NCBI RefSeq assembly: GCF_025947285.1
Contig: NZ_CP110008.1
Coordinates: 186,001-250,000, forward strand
Origin: Flavobacterium sp. N2820
Lineage (GTDB): Bacteria; Bacteroidota; Bacteroidia; Flavobacteriales; Flavobacteriaceae
Length of the DNA: 64,000 nucleotides
Direction of reading: 5' to 3'
Part shown: one piece after another, positions 43,634 through 52,372 of the stretch
Numbering within the stretch: position 1 is the stretch's first letter
How the letters are laid out: each line of letters begins with the position of its first letter
Notes under the pieces: model-generated
What the model was told of the DNA's origin: nothing
Seen by the model: the letters and a program-made list of their open reading frames with translations, nothing else
The model's database searches: none
Translations under genes and position numbers: made by a program

Positions 43634-44167
43634 ATGGATGTAAAACACATACAAGGCTGCCGAAAACAACACCGCGAAGCACAACGCATGGTGTATGAAA
43701 CTATGGCGCCAAAACTCTATCGTTTGTGTAAACGGTATTTAAAAAAGGAGGAAGAAATTGAAGAAGTGTTGGCCGATGCTTTTTTTACAATTTTTACAAA
43801 AATCGAACAACTTAAAGAAGACTTAGCTTTTGAAGCATGGGCTCGAAAAATAACAGTGAACAATTGCTTATTACAAATTAAAAAGAACATCAACTTTAAT
43901 TTGTATTTGGAAGATGTGAGTTACAATTCGCAACCCTTAGCCGATGAAGTTACCGATTTAGAAGAAGAAGATTTGCTCAATTTACTGAATTATATTCCTG
44001 ATGGATGTCAAACGATTTTTAATTTGTTTGTGATTGAAGGCTATTCGCACAAAGAAATTGCAGAGCAACTTGGCATTAGCGAAGGCACATCAAAATCGCA
44101 ATTGAATGCGGCAAAAAGTAAATTAAAAGAATTGGTAAGAACTTTTTACTATCAAAAAGCAAAATAG
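43634..44167 (+). CDS. ECF-type RNA polymerase sigma factor
   Basis: The 177-aa sigma-70 family factor has region 2 (YRLCKRYLKKEEEIEEVLAD, then AFFTIFTKIEQL), the WARKITVNNCLLQIKK segment, and region 4 with the helix-turn-helix YSHKEIAEQLGISEGTSKSQ. It lacks regions 1 and 3, as ECF factors do. It is 2 bp upstream of a single-TM protein positioned as its anti-sigma factor and likely drives the 43.6-50.2 kb cluster. Confidence 0.92.
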   Translation: MDVKHIQGCRKQHREAQRMVYETMAPKLYRLCKRYLKKEEEIEEVLADAFFTIFTKIEQLKEDLAFEAWARKITVNNCLLQIKKNINFNLYLEDVSYNSQPLADEVTDLEEEDLLNLLNYIPDGCQTIFNLFVIEGYSHKEIAEQLGISEGTSKSQLNAAKSKLKELVRTFYYQKAK

Positions 44168-44169
44168 TC

Positions 44170-45084
44170 ATGGGAACAGAAGAAAAATTATATAAAAAAA
44201 TACAACAAGCTGCCGAAAACGCAACTCAAAAAGACTTTCCAGGCATGGAGAAGATTTGGGCTCGTGTGGAAGACAAAATGGAAACACAAACGCTTCAAAA
44301 AGAGAAGCATTTGTGGAAAAAATTAGCAGTTGCAGCATCAGTAGTTTTAGTCGGAACGTTAACTTTTTTCTTACTACAAGAAAAAGAAGATGTAATTATT
44401 CCTGAAAATACAATTACTACAATTGATTCATCAAAAAACAACATTCCAACACTAGAATCGGCAAATGGTCTAGTAAATACAAATCCAGAAATTAAAAAAG
44501 AGGCGGAGCAAATTTTACAGCAACAAATTGTAATTCAGAATAACATTGTAATTAACGATACGATTAATTATAAATCGAAAAAAGAAGTGATGATGCCTAC
44601 TCCAATTGCGATGGAAGAAGTTCAAGAAATGGCAAAAACTAGTTTGGTTCCGAGTTACAATAATAACATGTCTAATTCTGCATCCATAAATAATTCAGGC
44701 TATTTAGCAAAGGGAAGGCAATATGACATAAATATGAATTCAGCCGAAACCACTCAGGATAAAGACAAAAAAGCAGCAAATGATGATTTAGTTCTTATCG
44801 ATGGAAAGTTGAGTAAAAAATCGCCAAAAAATATTGCAAATTCAGATTATGAAACCGTAACCGAACTCAAAAATCCGCTTTATTACATAAATGGTGTTGC
44901 CTATACCGAAGAAGAATTATATGGCGAAAAACCTACTAGTCCGTATGCTCCATTGAGTAAACAAAAAATTGATACTATCGTAGTTCTTCTCCCTGAAAGA
45001 GCCATTCCAATTTATGGCGAAAAAGGTAAAAATGGTGTGGTAATTATTACAACAATTGACGGAAAACCAAAAAACCGTCCTTAA
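44170..45084 (+). CDS. Probable membrane anti-sigma protein with plug-like tail
   Basis: The 304-aa bitopic protein has a cytoplasmic N-terminus of about 50 residues (DFPGMEKIWARVEDKMETQT), one TM helix (about 51-69, KLAVAASVVLVGTLTFFLLQ) and a long periplasmic part. The last ~65 residues read YYINGVAYTEEELYGEK, then IPIYGEKGKNGVVIITT, the signature of TonB-receptor plug domains, but with no barrel. Its position 2 bp after the sigma gene suggests an anti-sigma role; no classic zinc-binding HxxxCxxC motif is present. The tail could be an interaction module. Confidence 0.78.
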   Translation: MGTEEKLYKKIQQAAENATQKDFPGMEKIWARVEDKMETQTLQKEKHLWKKLAVAASVVLVGTLTFFLLQEKEDVIIPENTITTIDSSKNNIPTLESANGLVNTNPEIKKEAEQILQQQIVIQNNIVINDTINYKSKKEVMMPTPIAMEEVQEMAKTSLVPSYNNNMSNSASINNSGYLAKGRQYDINMNSAETTQDKDKKAANDDLVLIDGKLSKKSPKNIANSDYETVTELKNPLYYINGVAYTEEELYGEKPTSPYAPLSKQKIDTIVVLLPERAIPIYGEKGKNGVVIITTIDGKPKNRP

Positions 45085-45119
45085 AAAAAAATCTTTCTAT
45101 TAATTTAAAATCAAACGTC

Positions 45120-47318
45120 ATGAAAAATGTAAAAATCTTTTCGTTAGGGATAGCTATGCTATTAACTTTCCTTAGCTTTATCGTGTTAAGTAGCTTTAAT
45201 TCAGTTAATAATGTAAATATTATGGTAACTGGAGTTGTCTCTGATCAATTGGGGCCAATTGCTGGTGCTCAAGTTTTAATTCAAGGAACTAAAACAAAAA
45301 CGTCTACTGATTTTGACGGAAAATACAAAATTGAAACCAAGGAAAATGATGTTTTAATTTTTTCGTATTTTGGAATGAAATCACAAAAAATCACAGTTAA
45401 GAAGAATCCGGTCATTAATGTTTTTTTGGAAAGCGAAGGAACTCTACATGATGTTGAAGTGGTTGGTGCTTTGGGAATTAGAAAGAAGCAAGAAGAATAT
45501 ACTACTTCTGTTCAAGTTGTTAATTCTAGAGAAATTACACAAGCTTCAAATCCTAATGTGGTACAATCGTTATCTGGCAAAGTATCTGGTTTAACTGTAA
45601 ATACAACTAACAATGGTGTAACGCCAACAACCCGAATTGTATTAAGAGGAAATCGTTCTATTTCTGGTAACAATCAAGCTTTAATAGTAATTGATAATGT
45701 TATTGCAGATGCAAACACTTTGCAATCTTTGCCACCTGAAGTTATCGAATCTACAAATATTATCAAAGGTGCTCAAGGTGCCGCTTTATATGGTGATCAA
45801 GGTGCTAGTGGAGTAATTATTGTGCTGACAAAAAAAGGATTAAATGAAGAAGATAAAAAGAAAGTACAAGAAATTATTGCAAAATGTAAGCCTGTTACTA
45901 CTATTGAAACACCTTCTCAAGAAGATTATGACACATTTATTGAAAATCCGTTTACAAATCCAAAAACGGAAGCACTTTCAACCTTCTCAATTGATGTAGA
46001 TAATGCTTCTTACACTAATGTTAGAAGGTTTATTAATAATGGACAAGTGGTGCCAAAAGATGCTGTTAGAGTAGAAGAGATGATGAATTTTTTTAAGTAC
46101 AATTATGCACAACCTAAATCAAATCATCCGTTTTCTATTCATACCGAATATAGTAATAGTCCTTGGAACGAAAAACACAAATTAGTTAAAATTGGATTAC
46201 AAGGAAGACAAATAGATAGCGATAATTTACCCAATTCAAATTTTGTATTTCTAATTGATGTTTCAGGTTCGATGAGTGCTCAAAACAAATTGCCATTGTT
46301 GAAAGAATCTATGAAGGTGTTGGTAAGTCAATTAAGAGATGAGGATAAAGTAGCTATTGTGGTTTATGCCGGAGCAGCAGGATTAGTTTTACCACCAACA
46401 GCTGGAAATAACAAAGAAGCAATTATTAAATCGTTAGATAATTTGAACGCTGGCGGAAGCACGGCTGGTGGTGCAGGAATCGAATTAGCTTATAAAATAG
46501 CTTCTGAAAATTTCATCAAAGGGGGAAATAACCGAGTTATTTTAGCTACTGATGGCGATTTCAATGTAGGTGCTAGTTCTAACAAAGATATGGAAACACT
46601 TATTGAAGAAAAGCGAAAATCGGGTGTGTTTTTAACTTGTTTAGGTTATGGAATGGGAAATTATAAAGACAGTAAGATGGAAACGTTAGCCGACAAAGGA
46701 AATGGAAATTATGCCTATATTGACAACATTCAAGAGGCAAATCGTTTTTTAGGAAAAGAATTTAAAGGCAGTATGTTTGCAATTGCTAAAGATGTGAAAA
46801 TTCAAATTGAGTTCAACCCAAAACACGTTCAAAGTTACCGATTGATTGGTTATGAAAACCGAAAATTACGTCCAGAAGATTTTAAAAATGACGCCATTGA
46901 TGCAGGCGAATTAGGAAGTGGTCATACCGTTACTGCTTTGTATGAAATTATACCAATTGGTGTTGAAAGTAAATTTACCGATGCAATTCCAGATTTAAAA
47001 TATACTGAAGCTGTAACATCAAATAAAGATTATTCTAATGAATTGGCTACGATTAAATTTCGTTATAAAAAACCAGATGGAGAAAAAAGTATTGAAATGG
47101 TTGAAGTGATTGAAAATAAATCGATTGCATTGCAAAATACGAGCGAAGATTTTAAATTTTGTTCTGCTGTGGCTTGGTTTGGATTAAAACTGAGAGATTC
47201 TAAATTGATAGATAATAAATCAGCACTTGCTATAAAAGCATTAGCTTTACAAGGAAAATCAAATGATGCAGAAGGGTATCGTGCAGAATTTATTCGTTTG
47301 GTGGAAGCGGTTAATTAA
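45120..47318 (+). CDS. CarboxypepD-reg / TonB-plug / vWA chimera (YfbK-like)
   Basis: The 732-aa exported protein has a signal or anchor (about 1-25) and a carboxypeptidase-regulatory-like domain (about 34-106, VTGVVSDQLGPIAGAQVLIQ). A TonB plug-like domain (about 115-242) contains VQSLSGKVSGLTVNTTNNG and ends LYGDQGASGVIIVLTKKG. The YfbK-type vWA domain has MIDAS DVSGSM at about 380 and RVILATDGDFNVG, with a DUF3520-like C-terminus. No beta-barrel follows the plug. It is probably periplasmic or outer-membrane-associated. It is third in the sigma-factor operon and paralogous at its N-terminus to the next gene. Confidence 0.9.
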   Translation: MKNVKIFSLGIAMLLTFLSFIVLSSFNSVNNVNIMVTGVVSDQLGPIAGAQVLIQGTKTKTSTDFDGKYKIETKENDVLIFSYFGMKSQKITVKKNPVINVFLESEGTLHDVEVVGALGIRKKQEEYTTSVQVVNSREITQASNPNVVQSLSGKVSGLTVNTTNNGVTPTTRIVLRGNRSISGNNQALIVIDNVIADANTLQSLPPEVIESTNIIKGAQGAALYGDQGASGVIIVLTKKGLNEEDKKKVQEIIAKCKPVTTIETPSQEDYDTFIENPFTNPKTEALSTFSIDVDNASYTNVRRFINNGQVVPKDAVRVEEMMNFFKYNYAQPKSNHPFSIHTEYSNSPWNEKHKLVKIGLQGRQIDSDNLPNSNFVFLIDVSGSMSAQNKLPLLKESMKVLVSQLRDEDKVAIVVYAGAAGLVLPPTAGNNKEAIIKSLDNLNAGGSTAGGAGIELAYKIASENFIKGGNNRVILATDGDFNVGASSNKDMETLIEEKRKSGVFLTCLGYGMGNYKDSKMETLADKGNGNYAYIDNIQEANRFLGKEFKGSMFAIAKDVKIQIEFNPKHVQSYRLIGYENRKLRPEDFKNDAIDAGELGSGHTVTALYEIIPIGVESKFTDAIPDLKYTEAVTSNKDYSNELATIKFRYKKPDGEKSIEMVEVIENKSIALQNTSEDFKFCSAVAWFGLKLRDSKLIDNKSALAIKALALQGKSNDAEGYRAEFIRLVEAVN

Positions 47319-47335
47319 GAATAAAAGATTAATTT

Positions 47336-47378
47336 AGTTTTCCTTGTGCTCGTTTAAAATGAACACAAGGAAACTATT
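47336..47378 (+). terminator. Hairpin between the vWA chimera and the IYLYP lipoprotein gene
   Basis: AGTTTTCCTTGTG and CACAAGGAAACT pair (one bulge) around a 15-nt loop. The following ATTTATTAA is only moderately T-rich, so it may be a weak or partial terminator. Confidence 0.6.
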
Positions 47379-47451
47379 TATTAAGCTATATATATAATCA
47401 TTAAATAAATCATTTTTAACTCAGTTAAGTGAGCATAATTAATATAAAAAA

Positions 47452-49104
47452 ATGAAAATAACAGCAATTTCAATAGTTTTGATTTTACTATTACAAAGTT
47501 GTAAAACATTAAATCATAACTTAGTAACTGTAAGTGGAGTTGTCTCTGACGAATTAGGACCAATTTATGATGCAGACATTCAAGTACAAGGAAATCCAAA
47601 TAGTGTAAAAACTGATTTTGATGGAAATTACTCTGTTCATGCTAAAGAAGGAGATACTCTAATTTTCAGTTATTATTCAATTGTTTATGAAAAAGTAAAA
47701 ATTGGGAAAAATAAAAAAATCAATCCTATACTTCTATCAAAAGATTTAAAACCTATTGAAGTTGTAGGAACATCTCATATTAAAAGAGATAACACTTATA
47801 ACGATAGAGAAACAGAAGCTCTAATTGTAATCAATGGAGACATGGTTCATAGAGATATTATGTATGCAATTGATCCAAAAAATATTGAATCTGTAAAAGT
47901 ATTTAAAAAAGAAAATATACCCTCTAATTTTATTAATGCAAAAAGTAACGGAGCCATTATAATTACCACCAAAAATATTTCTAAGCGAGAATTGAAGAAA
48001 TTATATGAAAAATATTCGCTTGAAAATTCAATAAAAAATGAAACCGAAGTTTTTAAAGTTATTGGAACAGTTTACGATTGTGAAAAACTTGAACTTTCAG
48101 GTGCATATATTAAGAATCTAAACTCAAAAACAGAAACACAAGCCGATTTTGATGGAAAATTTTCAATTGAAGTTAAATTAAATGATGTTATAGAAATTTC
48201 ATTTTTAGGATTTAAATCACAAAAAATAAAAATTGAAAATGAAGAAAACCTTGTTGTTAATCTCAAATCAGACCAACAGATTATGCTGGAAAAACCTGTC
48301 ATCTATCTTTATCCGACTGAAAAAATAGCAATTGAGATAAAACTCGATTTAAAAGGAAAACTATTAACTACTTTTCCAAAATACGATAAAAATTGGGACG
48401 TAATTGCTGAACCAAACGGACAAATTTTCGATAAAAAAACCAATCGTTATTATAGTTCGTTATTTTGGGACGGAACCATTGACTTTCCAGAAGAACATTA
48501 TAAATATCATGATGGTTTTATTGTGCCAAAGGAAAAGTCAATCGAATTTTTAATCGAAAAATTAGAACACATTGGTCTGAATAATCAAGAAACAAATGAA
48601 TTTATTCAATATTGGTTGCCTCTTTTGGAACGAAATAAATACAATTTTATTCATTTTTTAGTAAATGAAGAATGCGACGAAATTGCTATTTTAAATGTCA
48701 ATCCAAAACCAGAAACCACAATTAGAATTTACATGGAATTTTATGGTTTAGAAAATTTCACTGAAATTAAAGAACAACAACTTCCAAAAACAGAGCGAAA
48801 AGGGTTTACTCTTGTAGAATGGGGTGGTGCTGATTTTAGTGGAGACATTTCTGAAGAAGATTTCTTCACAATTAATAAACTTCCTGAATATATAACTTTA
48901 TCACACAAAAGAAAAGAGCCAAAAAATATCCAACCATTATATGTAATAGACAATAAAATTTCAACTAAAAAAATATTTGATAAACTGTATCCTTCAGAAA
49001 TTAAAAAAATTGAAATTTTAGATGGAATGTCTGGTGCAGCTTACTACGGTGAAGAAGGCAGAAATGGTGTCTTTATTGTCATAACTAAAAGTTCTAAAAA
49101 ATGA
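47452..49104 (+). CDS. Lipoprotein with two regulatory-like domains, 'KPVIYLYP' domain and plug-like segments
   Basis: The 550-aa lipoprotein (LLLQSC, Cys about 17) starts with a carboxypeptidase-regulatory-like domain (VSGVVSDELGPIYDADIQVQ) paralogous to that of the vWA chimera. A plug-like segment follows (ALIVINGDMVHRDIM to NGAIIITTKN, about 123-175). A second regulatory-like domain is at about 202-275. Then comes a ~190-aa region KPVIYLYPTEKIAIEIKLDL to KGFTLVEWGG, a family I have seen in Firmicutes without known function. The last 60 residues are again plug-like (PLYVIDNKIS to GEEGRNGVFIVITK). The order of modules is unusual. Its stop overlaps the next start (ATGA). Confidence 0.82.
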   Translation: MKITAISIVLILLLQSCKTLNHNLVTVSGVVSDELGPIYDADIQVQGNPNSVKTDFDGNYSVHAKEGDTLIFSYYSIVYEKVKIGKNKKINPILLSKDLKPIEVVGTSHIKRDNTYNDRETEALIVINGDMVHRDIMYAIDPKNIESVKVFKKENIPSNFINAKSNGAIIITTKNISKRELKKLYEKYSLENSIKNETEVFKVIGTVYDCEKLELSGAYIKNLNSKTETQADFDGKFSIEVKLNDVIEISFLGFKSQKIKIENEENLVVNLKSDQQIMLEKPVIYLYPTEKIAIEIKLDLKGKLLTTFPKYDKNWDVIAEPNGQIFDKKTNRYYSSLFWDGTIDFPEEHYKYHDGFIVPKEKSIEFLIEKLEHIGLNNQETNEFIQYWLPLLERNKYNFIHFLVNEECDEIAILNVNPKPETTIRIYMEFYGLENFTEIKEQQLPKTERKGFTLVEWGGADFSGDISEEDFFTINKLPEYITLSHKRKEPKNIQPLYVIDNKISTKKIFDKLYPSEIKKIEILDGMSGAAYYGEEGRNGVFIVITKSSKK

Positions 49105-49448
49105 AAAAGTTACAATTGATTTTAGTAATCTTTCTTTTCTCCTTTGCAATCCAAGCACAAGAGAAAAAACAAAACGAAACTATAAAAATCGAAATCAATT
49201 CAAATACTAAAACCATTTATGTTTTAGGCGGAATTGCATCGGTAATTACAAAAGATGACTTAGCTTTTGCCAAAAAATATAATGTTCGGTTTCATGATTT
49301 TGGTTGTATTGCACCCGAAAATTTTGAAGAATATGAAGTAAAAAACACTTTAATTTTTGAATATTTGAATAAGAATTATGGAAAGCAATGGCAAAAGGAA
49401 ATCAAATCAACTGTTCTAGGTTTTGAGAAGTGGGTGAAAAAAGTATAA
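49101..49448 (+). CDS. Small secreted protein of unknown function
   Basis: The 115-aa protein has a signal peptide (MKKLQLILVIFLFSFAIQAQ) and a mature part of about 95 residues: KTIYVLGGIASVITKDDLAF, AKKYNVRFHDFGCIAPENF, ending FEKWVKKV. It has a single Cys. I do not recognise the family. Its ATG overlaps the stop of the upstream lipoprotein gene, so translation is coupled and a partnership in the envelope is likely. Confidence 0.8.
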   Translation: MKKLQLILVIFLFSFAIQAQEKKQNETIKIEINSNTKTIYVLGGIASVITKDDLAFAKKYNVRFHDFGCIAPENFEEYEVKNTLIFEYLNKNYGKQWQKEIKSTVLGFEKWVKKV

Positions 49449-49464
49449 TCATAAACAGATAAAA

Positions 49465-50166
49465 ATGAAACAATTAACACAAATTTTAATCCTATCTATT
49501 TCTATGACTGCAATATGTCAAGAGAAAAACTTTATTGATAAACCGTATATTGAAGTTGAAGGAAAATCAGATACATTAGTTACGCCTAATCGTATTTATA
49601 TTGATGTTCTTATTACAGAAAAAGATACGAAAGGAAAAAAATCGGTTGAAGATTTAGAAAAAGAAATGTTTACCAAACTTCAAGTAATTGGTGTTGATGT
49701 AAAAAAAGATGTATTTATGAAAGATATGCTAAGTACATTTAAAAAATATTTTCTAAAATCAACAGACATTCAAAAGTCTAAATCATATTCCATTTTAGTA
49801 TTTGATGCAACTCAAACCACCAAAGTGTTTATTGGTTTGGAAGAAATAGGGATTTCAAATGTAAACGTAGAAAAGACGGAACATTCAGAATCACAAAAAA
49901 TACAATTAAAAATCAACTCAAAGGCAATTGAAAACGCAAAAGCTACAGCAGAAAGCTATTTAAATCCGCTCAATCAAAAAGTAGGAAAAGCTATTTTTAT
50001 TGGTCATATTAATACAACAAACATGTTGCAAGGTAACGTTTCAGGAGTTCTAATTAGAGGAAATAGAAGTTTATATGAACAAGAAAGTAAAGGTTATATT
50101 TCTCCAATAGAATTTGAAAAAATAAAAATCTCCAGTGAAGTTGGAGTTAGATTTGTAATTGAGTAA
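49465..50166 (+). CDS. Secreted SIMPL-domain protein (second copy)
   Basis: The 233-aa protein has a signal peptide (MKQLTQILILSISMTAICQ), then YIEVEGKSDTLVTPNRIYID in place of the usual VSGEG opening, and ends EVGVRFVIE. The ENAKATAESYLNPLNQKVGK helix matches DUF541. It is a divergent paralogue of the protein at 7347-8039. It is last in the sigma-factor cluster, 16 bp after the small secreted gene. Envelope role presumed, function unknown. Confidence 0.85.
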   Translation: MKQLTQILILSISMTAICQEKNFIDKPYIEVEGKSDTLVTPNRIYIDVLITEKDTKGKKSVEDLEKEMFTKLQVIGVDVKKDVFMKDMLSTFKKYFLKSTDIQKSKSYSILVFDATQTTKVFIGLEEIGISNVNVEKTEHSESQKIQLKINSKAIENAKATAESYLNPLNQKVGKAIFIGHINTTNMLQGNVSGVLIRGNRSLYEQESKGYISPIEFEKIKISSEVGVRFVIE

Positions 50167-50170
50167 AAAT

Positions 50171-50214
50171 AAATATCCTGCAAAATTTTAAATTGAAATT
50201 TTTGCAGGATATTT
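50171..50214 (+). terminator. Terminator ending the ECF-sigma cluster
   Basis: AAATATCCTGCAAAATTT and AAATTTTTGCAGGATATTT form an 18-bp stem with a one-base bulge and a 7-nt loop. Confidence 0.85.
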
Positions 50215-50221
50215 AATGCTT

Positions 50222-50251
50222 TAGATGCTGAAACAAGTTCAGTATGACAGA
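50222..50251 (-). repeat. TGTCATRCTGA dispersed repeat, copy A
   Basis: The minus strand reads TGTCATACTGAACTTGTTTC then AGCATCTA. The core CTGAA/TTTCAG can fold as a short hairpin. Related copies are at 53849-53876 and 57134-57170. Confidence 0.65.
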
Positions 50252-50280
50252 CTGAACACTGAAAACTGCGACTGAAAACT
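50249..50280 (-). repeat. AGTTTTCAGT word element after the ABC-F gene
   Basis: The plus strand reads AGACTGAACACTGAAAACT then GCGACTGAAAACT: repeated ACTGAA(A/C)ACT words, directly 3' of the ABC-F gene and in the same orientation as the element at 41135-41170. Confidence 0.6.
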
Positions 50281-50293
50281 AAATACTCAAAAA

Positions 50294-51925
50294 CTACTTC
50301 TCAATTTCTTTCAAAGAATCCATTTTCTTGTGTGCTAAGAAACCTTTGATATCTTCGAAATGTTCTTTTACGCGTTTGTGACCAAATTCAAATACTTTTT
50401 CGGCTAAACCATCTAAGAAATCACGGTCGTGAGATACTAAGATTAAAGTTCCGTCAAAATCACGTAAGGCATCTTTAATGATGTCTTTTGTTTTCATATC
50501 TAAGTGATTCGTTGGCTCATCCAAAATCAAAACATTGACAGGTTCTAATAATAATTTAATCATGGCCAAACGCGTTTTTTCTCCTCCAGAAAGCACTTTT
50601 ACTTTCTTTTGAATATCGTCGCCTTTGAACATGAACGCACCTAATAAATCTTTGATTTTTGTGCGCACATCGCCCACTGCAATTTGGTCTATCGTTTCAA
50701 AAATGGTCATTTCGCCATCTAATAACGACGCTTGATTTTGTGCAAAATAGCCAATTTGAGCATTGTGGCCCACTTCTAACTTTCCTTCAAAATCAATTTC
50801 GCCCATAATCGCTTTAATCATGGTTGATTTTCCTTCTCCGTTTTTTCCAACTAAAGCTACTTTTTGTCCACGTTCAATTACCATATTGGCGTCTTTGAAC
50901 ACCACATGGTCGCCATACGTTTTTGACAAACCTTCAACAACCACTGGATATTGTCCTGAACGTGGTGAAGGTGGGAATTTTAGTTTTAAGGCAGAAGTAT
51001 CAATTTCGTCCACTTCAATTGGAACAATTTTTTCCAACATTTTTACACGCGATTGTACCGATTCAGTTTTGGAAAAAGTTCCTCTAAAACGATCAATAAA
51101 TGCTTGATTTTCTGCAATGAACTTTTGTTGCTCATCATAAGCTTTTTGTTGGTGAATTCTTCTGTCTTTTCGCAATTCTAAATATTCAGAATAAACGGCT
51201 TTGTAATCATAAATTCGTCCCATTGTAACTTCAATAGTTCGATTGGTAATATTATCAACAAAGGTTTTATCGTGGGAAATTACCATTACTGCTTTCGCCT
51301 GATTAATCAAAAAATCCTCTAACCACTGAATACTTTCGATATCCATGTGATTCGTTGGCTCATCTAACAAAATTAAATCGGGTTTTTTCAAAAGAATTTT
51401 AGCTAACTCAATTCGCATTCTCCAACCACCCGAAAATTCTGAAGTTTGTCGGTTAAAATCTTCACGTTCAAAACCTAGACCTTTTAATACTTTTTCAACT
51501 TCGGCTTCATAATTTACTTCTTCAATCGAATAGAATTTTTCAGATAATTCCGAAACGCGTTCAATCAATTTCATGTATTCATCACTTTCATAATCCGTAC
51601 GAATCGTTAATTGCTCATTGATTTCGTCGATTTCTTTCTTCATATTCAACACATCAGCAAACGCTTTTGATGTTTCTTCCATCACGGTACAATCATCAGA
51701 AGTTAATAAATGCTGAGGTAAATAGGCAATTACAGCATCACTTGGCGCCGAAATTACACCACGTGTAGGTTTGTTTTCTCCGGCAACAATTTTTAAAAGC
51801 GTAGATTTTCCTGCTCCATTTTTACCCATTAAGGCAATTTTATCGTTTTCATTGATGGCAAAAGTTACTTCGCTAAAAAGAGTGGTTCCTCCAAATTCTA
51901 CGGCTATGTCGTTTACTGTAATCAT
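50294..51925 (-). CDS. ABC-F family ATPase
   Basis: The 543-aa soluble protein has two ABC ATPase domains and no TM segments. Walker A motifs are LMGKNGAGKSTLLKIVAG (about 33-50) and LVGKNGEGKSTMIKAIMG. Signatures are FSGGWRMRIELAKILL and LSGGEKTRLAMIKLLL, both followed by LILLDEPTNHMD-type Walker B. The linker is long and charged. ABC-F proteins act on ribosomes (translation factors or antibiotic protection); this looks like a housekeeping YbiT/EttA-like member, exact subgroup unresolved. The -7 element is at 51989-51996 and a word repeat occupies the leader. Confidence 0.93.
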   Translation of the reverse strand: MITVNDIAVEFGGTTLFSEVTFAINENDKIALMGKNGAGKSTLLKIVAGENKPTRGVISAPSDAVIAYLPQHLLTSDDCTVMEETSKAFADVLNMKKEIDEINEQLTIRTDYESDEYMKLIERVSELSEKFYSIEEVNYEAEVEKVLKGLGFEREDFNRQTSEFSGGWRMRIELAKILLKKPDLILLDEPTNHMDIESIQWLEDFLINQAKAVMVISHDKTFVDNITNRTIEVTMGRIYDYKAVYSEYLELRKDRRIHQQKAYDEQQKFIAENQAFIDRFRGTFSKTESVQSRVKMLEKIVPIEVDEIDTSALKLKFPPSPRSGQYPVVVEGLSKTYGDHVVFKDANMVIERGQKVALVGKNGEGKSTMIKAIMGEIDFEGKLEVGHNAQIGYFAQNQASLLDGEMTIFETIDQIAVGDVRTKIKDLLGAFMFKGDDIQKKVKVLSGGEKTRLAMIKLLLEPVNVLILDEPTNHLDMKTKDIIKDALRDFDGTLILVSHDRDFLDGLAEKVFEFGHKRVKEHFEDIKGFLAHKKMDSLKEIEK

Positions 51926-51928
51926 AAT

Positions 51929-51966
51929 TTAAGTTTAAAAGTTTAAGGTTTAAAAGGTTAAAAGTG
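51929..51966 (-). repeat. AAACTTTTAAAC word element in the ABC-F leader
   Basis: On the minus strand the leader reads CCTTTTAAACCTTAAACTTT then TAAACTTAAATT immediately before the ATG: repeated (C)TTTTAAAC words. It resembles the leader at 28316-28397. Confidence 0.6.
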
Positions 51967-51988
51967 CTTCCTTAAATTTTTGAAGGTG

Positions 51989-51996
51989 CAAAGATA
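51989..51996 (-). promoter_or_regulatory. -7 promoter element of the ABC-F gene
   Basis: The minus strand reads TATCTTTG (TAnnTTTG), 63 bp upstream of the start, which places the word repeat inside the transcribed leader. Confidence 0.5.
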
Positions 51997-52029
51997 GATT
52001 TTAAATTCAGATATTAGAATTTAGAAATT

Positions 52030-52068
52030 AAAAAAACAGTATCAAAAAAAATGTGATACTGTTTTATT
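52030..52068 (-). terminator. Terminator after the DUF2892 gene
   Basis: AAAACAGTATCA (52033-52044) and TGATACTGTTTT (52054-52065) form a 12-bp stem, with T tracts downstream on the minus strand. Confidence 0.8.
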
Positions 52069-52103
52069 GGTTGTACAAATAAGTATTGATTTATTCCGAA
52101 AAA

Positions 52104-52310
52104 TTACTTTTTTAGAGAACAAGTATTTATACCAAGAAAGGGGTAAAGAGGGCAAAAACTAATTAAACTTGTGGCAGTAAAAACAATTGCAGCAACTAAA
52201 GCAACAATTCCCAATGTTCCATGAAGAGTTCCATTAAAGTATAAAAATGCTAACACGGCAGCAATCAACACACGGATGATTCTATCTGCACTTCCCATAT
52301 TTTTTTTCAT
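52104..52310 (-). CDS. DUF2892 inner-membrane protein
   Basis: The 68-aa protein has a basic N-terminus (MKKNMGSADRIIRVLIAAVL), two closely spaced TM helices (about 11-25 and 31-50) and ends CPLYPFLGINTCSLKK. This is the DUF2892/YgaP-like membrane pattern; such domains often accompany rhodaneses or Crp/Fnr genes. It lies just downstream of a Crp/Fnr gene, with a palindromic operator candidate in its promoter. Confidence 0.9.
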   Translation of the reverse strand: MKKNMGSADRIIRVLIAAVLAFLYFNGTLHGTLGIVALVAAIVFTATSLISFCPLYPFLGINTCSLKK

Positions 52311-52342
52311 GATAAATATTTTATTGATTAATTAATATGAGG

Positions 52343-52350
52343 TAAAGATA
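52343..52350 (-). promoter_or_regulatory. -7 promoter element of the DUF2892 gene
   Basis: The minus strand reads TATCTTTA, one mismatch from TAnnTTTG, 33 bp before the ATG and 33 bp from the centre of the palindrome at 52373-52386. Confidence 0.45.
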
Positions 52351-52372
52351 GACGCAAGAAAATGGTTGTGCA

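Noticed and set aside
43634..50166. Reading the plug-containing genes as broken TonB-dependent receptors
   Set aside because: The frames are intact, with signal peptides and other complete domains. No barrel fragments occur in any frame nearby, so they look like genuine multi-domain proteins rather than pseudogenes.
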